NCBI GenBank assembly: GCA_964424985.1
Contig: CAYRKQ010000010.1
Location: 1 to 29,653, forward strand
DNA from: CAYRKQ01 sp964424985
GTDB lineage: Bacteria; Patescibacteriota; Saccharimonadia; Saccharimonadales; UBA7683
DNA length: 29,653 nucleotides
Reading direction: 5' to 3'
Position numbers and translations under genes: made by a program. Below are positions 23,982 to 29,653 of this stretch, piece by piece. The notes below the pieces were generated by a model. It made no database searches. It was not told where the DNA came from and saw only the letters and a list, made by a program, of their open reading frames with translations. Position 1 is the first letter of the stretch, and each line of letters starts with the position of its first letter.

Positions 23982-24139
23982 AAAAACACGCTACAAGACG
24001 AATTATTTTCATCTGTTAGCGTGTTTCGGGCCCGTTTTTAGGCTGTTCCACCGAAAGCGTTTCACTCTTATCAGCTCGTTTACAGGCGATCTGATCATGC
24101 CCCTGAAGCTCCATGGCTCGTTACACCACTTCACTGCTT
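23980..24139 (-). promoter_or_regulatory. T-box riboswitch controlling thrS (tRNA-Thr sensor)
   Basis: Minus-strand RNA. Antiterminator: UUUCGG (24056-24051) pairs with CCGAAA (24029-24024). GCC (24043-24041) pairs with GGC (24032-24030). Between the two helices, only on the 5' side, is a 7-nt bulge UGGAACA (24050-24044), matching the canonical T-box bulge UGGNACC except the last base. Terminator: AAACACGCTA (24026-24017) pairs with TAGCGTGTTT, followed by T residues near 23982; it shares the AAA with the antiterminator, so they exclude each other. In the upstream stem, AGCU/AGCU and CAGG/CCUG flank a 3'-side loop UAAACG holding ACG, a Thr codon, followed by A. The tRNA-Thr(CGU) at 29441-29516 ends UCCA, complementary to UGGA. 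Confidence 0.82.
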
Positions 24140-24145
24140 AAAAAC

Positions 24146-24174
24146 AGTATAGTCATCTTGTGGATGATTTATAA
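24146..24174 (-). promoter_or_regulatory. thrS leader promoter
   Basis: TATACT (24151-24146) with a weak -35 TTATAA (24174-24169) at 17 bp on the minus strand; start near 24139. It overlaps the divergent promoter of the HTH gene. Confidence 0.5.
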
Positions 24175-24186
24175 GTACGATATTAT
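24158..24186 (+). promoter_or_regulatory. leaderless promoter of the HTH/LAGLIDADG-like gene
   Basis: TTGTGG (24158-24163), 17 bp, TATTAT (24181-24186); initiation about 7 nt later falls on the ATG at 24193. No Shine-Dalgarno is present. Confidence 0.5.
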
Positions 24187-24192
24187 TATAAT

Positions 24193-24882
24193 ATGAAGTC
24201 TAAGTGGTTCGAATACAAAAAAGAGGTGCGTAATTTACGTCGCCAAGGTTACTCCATGACGCATATTGAACGTACTTATGGAATCCCCCGCTCAACTCTA
24301 TCGGGTTGGTTCAGAGATATTCCCCTTTCCGAAGTCCAGCGTACAAAACTTATGAAGAACAGTCAGGATGGCTGGAAGAAGGCTCGAGTTAACGCGGTAA
24401 AGTGGCACAATCAGCAGAAAAAGAACCGTCTTGTACAAGCAGACCATGAAGCAAACGAGACGATGAAAAATCTCGAGCTTACCCCTGAAGTTCTTGATAT
24501 AGCACTTGCTATGCTCTACTTTGGCGAAGGTGCTAAGTCTGGCACAACCTCTATTGCAAACAGTAACCCTGTAGTTCTGCGTTTTGTCTTAACAGTTCTA
24601 TACAACAATTATGGCATCATGCCAGATGACATCCGCTGCGATCTCCACCTACGGGCTGATCAAGATGAAGAATCAATAAAACAATACTGGGCACAACAAC
24701 TCTCTCTGCGGATTGAGAATTTTAAATATACCTCTTTTGATCAACGAACAAAAGGTAAGCCAACCTACGAACACTACAAAGGCGTTTGCGTCATCACCTG
24801 TCATAAGATTGCTATTCAAAGAAAACTGATTGCGCTGTATAATCAGTTCTGCCGTACGGTATCTGAGAATATGGGCGCGTAG
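24193..24882 (+). CDS. HTH protein with LAGLIDADG-endonuclease-like core
   Basis: The 229-residue protein opens with a helix-turn-helix (about 7-42; MTHIERTYGIPRSTLSGWF). After a basic, helical linker (50-90) comes a segment, LDIALAMLYFGEGAKSG (101-117) followed by SIANSNPVVLRFVL, resembling one LAGLIDADG motif with its GxIxNSNP strand. The canonical catalytic acid is replaced by GEGAK, so nuclease activity is uncertain. I recall similar proteins as common orphans in CPR genomes; function is unknown. The last codons ATG GGC GCG TAG overlap the 5' end of tRNA-Val: the stop codon lies inside the tRNA gene. It is the only plus-strand gene in this stretch, suggesting acquired DNA. Confidence 0.75.
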   Translation: MKSKWFEYKKEVRNLRRQGYSMTHIERTYGIPRSTLSGWFRDIPLSEVQRTKLMKNSQDGWKKARVNAVKWHNQQKKNRLVQADHEANETMKNLELTPEVLDIALAMLYFGEGAKSGTTSIANSNPVVLRFVLTVLYNNYGIMPDDIRCDLHLRADQDEESIKQYWAQQLSLRIENFKYTSFDQRTKGKPTYEHYKGVCVITCHKIAIQRKLIALYNQFCRTVSENMGA

Positions 24883-24950
24883 CTCAGTTGGCTAGTAGCG
24901 CTTCCTTGACGTGGAAGAGGTCGGGGGTTCAAGTCCCTCCGCGCCCACCA
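24873..24950 (+). tRNA. tRNA-Val (anticodon GAC)
   Basis: Acceptor GGGCGCG/CGCGCCC, discriminator A, encoded CCA; D-arm AGCTCAGTTGGCTAGTAGCGC; anticodon stem CTTCC/GGAAG with loop TTGACGT; T-arm GGGGGTTCAAGTCCCTC. 78 nt. Its first 10 nt coincide with the end of the HTH gene. Confidence 0.96.
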
Positions 24951-24976
24951 AAACTTAGCTTAAAGCTAAGTTTTTT
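24951..24976 (+). terminator. terminator after tRNA-Val
   Basis: AAACTTAGC (24951-24959) / GCTAAGTTT (24965-24973) with a 5-nt loop and a T6 run, immediately after the CCA. Confidence 0.85.
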
Positions 24977-25003
24977 AATTACAGAAGTGAATTTAGATTT
25001 TTC

Positions 25004-25030
25004 TGGATCCCACATCAAGTTTGGGATGAC
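25004..25030 (+). repeat. palindromic element supplying the tgt C-terminus and stop
   Basis: TGGATCCCACATC then AAGTTTGGGATGAC, a diverged copy. On the minus strand it encodes TCA TCC CAA ACT TGA, the last four residues and stop of tgt. Confidence 0.88.
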
Positions 25031-26103
25031 GAGCTGCGGTACTCTTCGCAAATTCTTTGCAAATAGCGGATGTTATGGATTGAGGCCAGCGTACCGGCTA
25101 GTGGCTCGCCTACTTTGAACTGATGGCGTAAAAACCCGCGGCTGAAACCTTGCTTGCATGTATAGCAATCACATATATCATCTATGATATCTTTACTTTT
25201 TGCGTGTATCTCATTTATGAGATTAACTCGCTTGTCTCCAGAGGTCCACACACTCCCATGACGACCATTTCGTGTTGGCAAAACACAGTCTAGCATGTCT
25301 ATTCCACAGTCAATCGCCTTTCTGAGATCTCGCGGGTCGCCCACACCAAGCAAGAACCGCGGCCGAGCTGAATTATCATAAAGCGGCGCTAGAAACTCTA
25401 GCATTTCATGCATTTCCTCTCTACTTTCACCTACGGAAAGTCCCCCGATGGCAATGCCGCCCACCTCTGAATTTTGCACAATTTCGAGGCTTTTTTTACG
25501 CAGCTCTTTATCTAAACCGCCCTGCACTACCCCAAATAAAAGTGGTCTCTCTTCTTCTGGCATATCTTTAGTAAGTCGCTGATATTCCGCAATTGAGCGC
25601 TCCAACCACCGGTGGGTTCGTTCAAACGCGCTAAGGGTCCGTCCTCTAGCAGCTTGCTCGAGCGAAACCACGTCATCAAAAGCCACAATCATATCTGCCC
25701 CCAGTTTCATCTGTATTTGAATAGATTTTTCAGGAGAAAGAAAAACTGTATCCCCCGTTCGTGGGTCTTTAAAAGTAACGCCCTCTTCATCAATTTTATT
25801 AATATGTGCCAGCGAAAACACCTGAAAGCCGCCCGAATCAGTTAAAATCGGCAGTTTTTGTCTAGTAAATTCGTGTAGCCCACCAAGCCCAGCCACCACA
25901 TCTTCGCCTGGCATCAGGTGTAAATGATAGGTATTAGCCAAAACGACGCCCACCCCAGTAGATTGCACCATTTCAGGAGTTAAACTCTTAACAGCACCCC
26001 TGGTGCCATCTGGCATAAAGGTTGGTGTTTTAATTTCAAAACCACGTACTTTTAATACGCCACTACGGGCAAACTCACCTTTACCATCCAAAACTTTAAA
26101 CAT
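25015..26103 (-). CDS. tgt: tRNA-guanine transglycosylase
   Basis: TGT exchanges guanine-34 of GUN-anticodon tRNAs (Tyr, His, Asn, Asp) for a queuine precursor. The 362-residue TIM-barrel protein has TDSGGFQVFS (Asp89), VVQGG, GGLSVGE, and the nucleophile in LDCVLPTRNGRHG (Asp272). The zinc site is CDCYTC (Cys311, 313, 316) plus His343. No queuosine biosynthesis genes are nearby, so the base may be salvaged, or its genes lie elsewhere. The native end is probably ICEEYR; the final SSSSQT is partly encoded by a palindromic repeat. TGC-TATAAT lies 9 nt before the ATG, implying a near-leaderless message. Confidence 0.97.
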   Translation of the reverse strand: MFKVLDGKGEFARSGVLKVRGFEIKTPTFMPDGTRGAVKSLTPEMVQSTGVGVVLANTYHLHLMPGEDVVAGLGGLHEFTRQKLPILTDSGGFQVFSLAHINKIDEEGVTFKDPRTGDTVFLSPEKSIQIQMKLGADMIVAFDDVVSLEQAARGRTLSAFERTHRWLERSIAEYQRLTKDMPEEERPLLFGVVQGGLDKELRKKSLEIVQNSEVGGIAIGGLSVGESREEMHEMLEFLAPLYDNSARPRFLLGVGDPRDLRKAIDCGIDMLDCVLPTRNGRHGSVWTSGDKRVNLINEIHAKSKDIIDDICDCYTCKQGFSRGFLRHQFKVGEPLAGTLASIHNIRYLQRICEEYRSSSSQT

Positions 26104-26112
26104 CAGTATCAG

Positions 26113-26121
26113 ATTATAGCA
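26113..26121 (-). promoter_or_regulatory. near-leaderless promoter of tgt
   Basis: TGC-TATAAT on the minus strand (26121-26113); 9 nt to the ATG at 26103, leaving at most 2-3 nt of leader. Confidence 0.6.
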
Positions 26122-26191
26122 GCCCTCAGAAGATTATGGATTTTAGATTATTGATTATGGAGGTAACAGCATCGCCAGCGAAAATAATGAC

Positions 26192-26218
26192 TGGATCCCG
26201 CATCAAGTACGGGATGAC
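26192..26218 (+). repeat. palindromic element, intergenic copy
   Basis: TGGATCCCGCATC then AAGTACGGGATGAC; a diverged member of the family. A CTAAGATCTAAGCTCTAAG-type simple repeat follows (26239-26265), resembling 18779-18806 between gatD and murT. Confidence 0.85.
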
Positions 26219-26282
26219 AGCTGCATTTGGTGTTTTTTCTAAGATCTAAGCTCTAAGATCTATCCTCTACTTTCACCCCTGT

Positions 26283-26312
26283 TTATACACAAGAAATCAA
26301 ATCTTATCCACA
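26283..26312 (+). promoter_or_regulatory. two DnaA-box-like 9-mers
   Basis: TTATACACA (26283-26291) and TTATCCACA (26304-26312) both fit TTWTNCACA, lie in the same orientation and are 21 bp apart (two helical turns). AT-rich sequence follows (26320-26360). With no dnaA or dnaN nearby and only two boxes, an origin is not established; regulation by DnaA is another option. Confidence 0.4.
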
Positions 26313-26400
26313 TGTGAGTTGTATAAAAAATATCATGTATGGTATCTTAGTATCTTGTGTGGTCAAGTTATAATGAAACCTCGGTCGAGACTTGTCCATA

Positions 26401-26429
26401 TTGACAAATTAACATGAGCGTGATAGTAT
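26401..26429 (+). promoter_or_regulatory. promoter of the 43-codon gene
   Basis: TTGACA (26401-26406), 17 bp, TAGTAT (26424-26429). Initiation near 26436 would leave 1-2 nt before the ATG at 26438, so AGGAG at 26430-26434 would be untranscribed. An upstream TATAAT (26369-26374) could make a longer message that uses it. Confidence 0.6.
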
Positions 26430-26437
26430 AGGAGTGT

Positions 26438-26569
26438 ATGAGTAGCAATACACATCACAACAAGAAGTCGCGGAAGTCAGAACTGGAAAAGTTCGCTCTC
26501 TTCTTTGAAGAGCTTCCAAATGCCCACCCCGTAACGGGCCGACTTCGCCGCAATAAAGCAGCCGCCTAA
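26438..26569 (+). CDS. 43-residue basic protein, unknown function
   Basis: The reading frame encodes MSSNTHHNKKSRKSELEKFA and on through LFFEELPNAHPVTGRLRRNKAAA. It has basic ends and a central acidic-hydrophobic helix (ELEKFALFFEELP). No family recognised; it is not bL34 or bL36. Support for a real gene: a consensus promoter, AGGAG 4 nt before ATG, and a strong hairpin 37 nt after the stop. It stands alone in the intergenic region between tgt and the glycosyltransferase gene, convergent with the latter. It could be a small nucleic-acid-binding or regulatory peptide, but that is speculation. Confidence 0.6.
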   Translation: MSSNTHHNKKSRKSELEKFALFFEELPNAHPVTGRLRRNKAAA

Positions 26570-26605
26570 CAGCCAAGCCTTATTGCACACACCAAGCAAA
26601 CAGAT

Positions 26606-26680
26606 AAACTGTCCCGCACTTTTTATTAGTAAAAAGTGTTCCACCTTTCTTAATGTAAGAAAGGTGCGGGACAGTTTTTT
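26606..26680 (+). terminator. three-way-junction hairpin terminator
   Basis: Outer stem of 14 bp, AAACTGTCCCGCAC (26606-26619) with GTGCGGGACAGTTT (26664-26677), followed by T residues. Inside are two perfect hairpins: 9 bp CACTTTTTA/TAAAAAGTG (26617-26638) and 11 bp CACCTTTCTTA/TAAGAAAGGTG (26642-26666). The CAC/GTG bases at the junction can pair in either stem, allowing branch migration. It is far more elaborate than a simple terminator and might itself be a small RNA. Confidence 0.75.
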
Positions 26681-26734
26681 GCATTTTTAAATCCTGAGCC
26701 ACCAGGCTCAGACAGCTTAACCCCACCTACTCAA

Positions 26735-26967
26735 AAACCGAGTGAAGCAAGACAAGCTTTACCCTGCGAACCGAGGATGTCTGAGGGAGCGAAAGCGAGT
26801 GAGTTCCGCAGGTTCCAGAGTAAAGGTTGTGTTGTTGAACTTCGTGCTTTTTGAACCTAGGTGGCAGTTTTGTGTTGCTTTTGCTGCCAAAAGCGATGAG
26901 GAAGAACTTAAGCTGAGAAGCTGCGCTTCAGATGATTGACTGGATCCTGAATCAAGTTCAGGATGAC
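26735..26967 (+). repeat. degenerate repeat unit ending in the exact 50-bp repeat
   Basis: Starts near ACTCAAAAACCGAGTGAAGC, includes CCGAGGATGTCTGAGGGAGC, and ends with 50 bp (26918-26967) identical to 16666-16715. A partial palindromic copy (TTGCATCAAGCTCGAGATGAC) ends near 27002. No gene was seen in 26690-27047. Confidence 0.6.
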
Positions 26968-27047
26968 GATAAAAAAACTGGTTTGCATCAAGCTCGAGAT
27001 GACATAACCGCGATCATGACGGTAAAATGTAGCCCCTGAGGCTGTTT

Positions 27048-28715
27048 TTAAGCCTTTTTGGGCGGTTTTTGGGGCTTAATCGCCTTGTGAGTAAGATCGA
27101 ACTTGTCGAGGTATCTACCAAGCAGCAGACGCGTCTGGGAGTAAATTCCCGCACCTGAACCGTACACAATACTTGTTACAGGCAGCAACACCCATTGCAG
27201 CACCATGCCAATGGTTCGATGTCGCTTATAACGTTCTGGCCGTGGAGGCAACAGCTTCATAGAAAGAAAAATTGAAACACATAAGCCGAGAAGCGCTAGC
27301 GTCTGCGCATAGCTGGCGATACTTGGTAACTGGTAAGCCACAATACTCTTGTCTGCTTGCGGGTTAATAAGCAGCGGGATTCGGGGCGCCAACAGTAGCA
27401 GCACCGCCGCCGTTCCCCAGCTGACATGCGTATCGAGCAGCCGCAAAAACTTAGGAATAAAGTTATGCAGCGGCACCAGCCGGTTCTTTTTAGTGCGAAA
27501 ACCGAGGTTAGCAATATAGGCGATATCTGAGGCTCCATATGCCCAGCGCCGCAGCTGAATAAACTGCGCTTTTAGCGTGGAGGTGTAGGTGTCAGAAAGC
27601 ACGGCATCTTGGTAATTTGGTGAATAAATGGGCACCACGTTGTGGTTACCGCCAAACCGAAAATAGCTTCGCCAAAACTGGTGGCCATCTTCCACAATGG
27701 TACGCGTGCTCCAAAAACTAGTTTCAATGAGACCATCAAGCGGCTGCGAATGACTGGAAAAATTACGTAGCAAATGCGGCCGTACCGATTGAACGATGGT
27801 GAAAAACGAGTTCCCTACTGCCAACACGCGCATCGGAGCTGGCACATCCCAGATGTTGTTGGTGTAGAGCGCCAGGGGCTGGTAAGAATGGTGCTTTCGG
27901 TCATAGGTTAAGATATACGAATAACTCAAGTGAGCCACGTAATCTTTATGTGGCCGGTTGTCCGCATCAAACGTGGAAACCATCACTCGGGCAGGGTCGA
28001 TGTTATGCTCTTCAAAATACGGCATAATTTGTTTTGCCGCCCAGGTGATATTTCCGCCTTTGCCAACCACCTCATTGGGGCCGTCAATGTGCTGAAAACT
28101 TGTCGCGTAGAGAAACTTGTCTCCAAAATCGTCGAGTAATCGCTTGGCAGTTTTTATGGGCGCTTCACCACCCCGTTCTTCGTACGCCAGCACCAATATC
28201 ATTTGCTTGTTGGGGTAATGTGAATCGAGAAACGACTGAATAGTTGGCGCCACCACTTCATAATCCTCGCGCCACATCGGAATAATGACCAGCTGCAGCA
28301 GATCACGCGGCTTCAAATTATGAAGGGCTGGTTCGCGAATATATTCTCGAAGATTTTCAAGGTGAACTTTGTCAAACTTTGTTGGTTTTTGTATTTTTTC
28401 CAGCTTGGTAATGGCAGCGTGTGGATCTTCGAGATCATTTAACCAGGCCTGCCACGGCACCCGTTCGGAGTTCTTCATCTGTTTATAGCCCTGCAAGGTG
28501 CGAAATGCCATCCCCACCGCTCGGTAAAACCAGCTGATCATGAAGAGCAGCACAAAGGTGGCGGCAAACAGTGAGCTTTTGTCAAAAATGCTGAGCATCA
28601 CCGTAAAAATAAAAATAAACCAGGTCAAAAAACCGGGTAAGATTTCAAAAAAACGATACTTTGGCGTACGTTTGCCAACCGGAATTTCTAGCTCTTCAGG
28701 TAATCCCTTAGCCAT
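27048..28715 (-). CDS. membrane-bound processive family 2 glycosyltransferase
   Basis: The 555-residue protein has two N-terminal transmembrane helices (about 28-45, 48-68). The cytoplasmic GT-A domain follows with TFDADNRPH (DxD at 250-252), VEDGHQ (general base region, 342-343) and QLRRW (387-391), the D-DxD-ED-QxxRW set of processive GT2 enzymes such as cellulose and hyaluronan synthases. C-terminal helices lie at about 433-452, 468-488 and 506-528. It likely polymerises or exports a surface polysaccharide; the sugar is unknown and no BcsB/PilZ partner is adjacent. ATG overlaps the stop of the upstream small membrane-protein gene (TAATG). Confidence 0.9.
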   Translation of the reverse strand: MAKGLPEELEIPVGKRTPKYRFFEILPGFLTWFIFIFTVMLSIFDKSSLFAATFVLLFMISWFYRAVGMAFRTLQGYKQMKNSERVPWQAWLNDLEDPHAAITKLEKIQKPTKFDKVHLENLREYIREPALHNLKPRDLLQLVIIPMWREDYEVVAPTIQSFLDSHYPNKQMILVLAYEERGGEAPIKTAKRLLDDFGDKFLYATSFQHIDGPNEVVGKGGNITWAAKQIMPYFEEHNIDPARVMVSTFDADNRPHKDYVAHLSYSYILTYDRKHHSYQPLALYTNNIWDVPAPMRVLAVGNSFFTIVQSVRPHLLRNFSSHSQPLDGLIETSFWSTRTIVEDGHQFWRSYFRFGGNHNVVPIYSPNYQDAVLSDTYTSTLKAQFIQLRRWAYGASDIAYIANLGFRTKKNRLVPLHNFIPKFLRLLDTHVSWGTAAVLLLLAPRIPLLINPQADKSIVAYQLPSIASYAQTLALLGLCVSIFLSMKLLPPRPERYKRHRTIGMVLQWVLLPVTSIVYGSGAGIYSQTRLLLGRYLDKFDLTHKAIKPQKPPKKA

Positions 28716-29083
28716 TACACTCGCTCAACTAAGGTAAGCAGGGCATTGACTGAAAAGAGCGTAAATAACGCCACCACCCCATAAACTGCCAACACCGCCA
28801 GCGAGAAGAATCGGTTAGCGCCGTACAGCTTCTTGGCAAGTAGTAGAGTGATGATACCACCCCCGATTGAAAACAAAACAATACTATAGAGTGAAAACCA
28901 GTTTCCGGTTTGAATGGTGGTACCGTCGTAAACAATAAACTGAATCGGAATCTTGAAATCGTTCGGCCGTAAACGAAGAATAACGCTGAAAAATGTTGCC
29001 AAAATCAACCCAGCATTGGCCACCACAAGCAGCACAACCGGTCGATCTTTAGAAAAAGGTGGGTTCTTTACTTCTTGTTTCAT
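28715..29083 (-). CDS. small three-helix membrane protein coupled to the glycosyltransferase
   Basis: The 122-residue protein has predicted transmembrane helices at about 16-36, 62-82 and 90-115, with a short polar extracytoplasmic loop (38-60, RPNDFKIPIQFIVYDGTTIQ). No family recognised. Its stop overlaps the glycosyltransferase start (TAATG), so the two are translationally coupled; an accessory role in polymer synthesis is inference. TATAAT (29100-29095) lies 11 nt before the ATG, giving a leader of about 5 nt. Confidence 0.75.
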   Translation of the reverse strand: MKQEVKNPPFSKDRPVVLLVVANAGLILATFFSVILRLRPNDFKIPIQFIVYDGTTIQTGNWFSLYSIVLFSIGGGIITLLLAKKLYGANRFFSLAVLAVYGVVALFTLFSVNALLTLVERV

Positions 29084-29094
29084 GTCTTTAAACT

Positions 29095-29100
29095 ATTATA
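29095..29100 (-). promoter_or_regulatory. near-leaderless -10 element of the glycosyltransferase operon
   Basis: TATAAT on the minus strand, 11 nt before the ATG at 29083; -35 region weak. Confidence 0.45.
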
Positions 29101-29256
29101 ACTTAGTTTGGTCTCTACTGAATACAGAAAATGATAGATGGTTTACCGTGAGCGAACAAAGTGAGTCGAATGGTGCGGGTACAGAGAATATTTGTAATAT
29201 ATTCTTGCGGCGTACTCGGAGCTAGCTCCTGCGTGCATCCCCAAAATATCGAACTC

Positions 29257-29330
29257 TGGTGCGAGTAGCGGGAGTTGAACCCACGTCTCTAGCTTGGGAA
29301 GCTAGCATACTACCGCTGTACTATACTCGC
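29257..29330 (-). tRNA. tRNA-Gly (anticodon CCC)
   Basis: Minus strand: acceptor GCGAGTA/TACTCGC, discriminator A, encoded CCA; anticodon stem CTAGC/GCTAG with loop TTCCCAA; T-arm GTGGGTTCAACTCCCGC. 74 nt. Confidence 0.95.
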
Positions 29331-29339
29331 ATGAAACAA

Positions 29340-29440
29340 TTTTCAGTTTTCAGTTTTGCAATTTACAATCAATTTTCAATGGTTCATTGGGTAACTGATC
29401 ATTGAATGAAAATTAGAAATTGATAATTGAAAATTAACCG
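29340..29440. repeat. AT-rich imperfect hairpin between tRNA-Gly and tRNA-Thr
   Basis: The left arm (CAATTTACAATCAATTTTCA type, 29358-29380) and right arm (29400-29435) are imperfect inverted copies around a short apex. Similar in style to the rnpB P12 insertion. Confidence 0.5.
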
Positions 29441-29516
29441 TGGAGCCGAAGATGGGATTCGAACCCACGACTTGCTATTTACGAAACAGCTACTCTACCA
29501 ACTGAGTTACTTCGGC
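29441..29516 (-). tRNA. tRNA-Thr (anticodon CGT)
   Basis: Minus strand: acceptor GCCGAAG with CTTCGGC, discriminator T, encoded CCA (3' end TCCA); D-arm AACTCAGTTGGTAGAGTA; anticodon stem GCTGT/ATAGC with loop TTCGTAA; T-arm GTGGGTTCGAATCCCAT. 76 nt. Its 3' UCCA and CGU anticodon fit the UGGA and ACG elements of the thrS T-box. Confidence 0.96.
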
Positions 29517-29528
29517 ACGTCGGAAAGT

Positions 29529-29557
29529 ATTGTAGCAGATCAAACCTAGATTCTAAA
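29529..29557 (-). promoter_or_regulatory. tRNA-Thr promoter
   Basis: TACAAT (29534-29529) with TTTAGA (29557-29552) at 17 bp on the minus strand; start a few nt before the tRNA. Confidence 0.5.
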
Positions 29558-29653
29558 CTGTTACAAACATTGCAAAACAGATTAAAACTTGCTAAGATAG
29601 CCTAGTCTTTTGCAGCTAATACAAATTGAAAAACAAAGCATAGCGACTTTTTC

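Noticed and set aside
26283..26440. Replication origin oriC
   Set aside because: Only two boxes, no dnaA/dnaN/rpmH neighbourhood; kept only as a low-interest observation.
27048..28715. Cellulose synthase BcsA
   Set aside because: The GT2 motifs fit, but there is no PilZ domain or bcs partner; the polymer cannot be named.

Overview
The window reads as a chromosomal segment of a small-genome bacterium of the Candidate Phyla Radiation (Patescibacteria), tentatively Saccharibacteria-like. This rests on the look of the 16S 5' end, the MurT/GatD pair, a VirD4-like ATPase with a short acidic partner gene, and many short TA-rich promoters next to start codons. The standard genetic code fits: TGA ends genes such as thrS and tgt. 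Phylum placement is inference; bacterial housekeeping content is certain.

Layout. 1-511: 5' end of a 16S rRNA (minus) with its promoter. 512-5539: PAP2-like membrane phosphatase, gyrA and gyrB as a minus-strand operon. 5678-10464: a plus-strand four-helix membrane protein convergent with a VirD4/FtsK-type membrane ATPase, its short acidic partner, and a small membrane protein. 10465-11415: about 950 bp without a credible ORF but full of inverted repeats, with one or two candidate structured RNAs and the yifB leader with an attenuator-like hairpin. 11416-14074: yifB, then infC-rpmI-rplT (plus), infC probably starting at AUA. 14128-14631: RNase P RNA (minus) with an AT-rich hairpin insertion. 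14650-16075: Nudix-RNase H fusion, membrane protein and tRNA-Pro. 16080-16205: a candidate structured RNA transcribed toward tRNA-Pro. 16310-16501: rpmB. 16722-26103: mostly minus-strand genes: degenerate metallo-beta-lactamase fold protein, winged-helix/nucleotidyltransferase protein, gatD, murT, miaA, alkyltransferase-like protein, HAD phosphatase, thrS, and tgt. A plus-strand HTH/LAGLIDADG-like gene there runs into tRNA-Val. 26104-27047: intergenic region with palindromic repeats, two DnaA-box-like 9-mers, a 43-codon gene and a three-way-junction hairpin. 27048-29516: processive glycosyltransferase, small membrane protein, tRNA-Gly and tRNA-Thr.

How the parts fit. Most genes serve information processing: supercoiling, translation initiation and ribosome assembly, tRNA maturation and modification, and threonine charging. 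The thrS leader carries a convincing T-box: a 7-nt UGGAACA bulge between perfectly complementary arms, an ACG specifier candidate, and an overlapping terminator. The tRNA-Thr(CGU) at the right end of the window ends in UCCA, which is complementary to UGGA. GatD/MurT points to a Gram-positive-type amidated peptidoglycan. The VirD4-like ATPase and the glycosyltransferase suggest envelope and surface functions.

The most notable observations are the thrS T-box, two or three unassigned structured RNA candidates, a palindromic repeat family that supplies stop codons to three genes and a -35 box to a fourth, and a recurrent pattern of leaderless or near-leaderless promoters.
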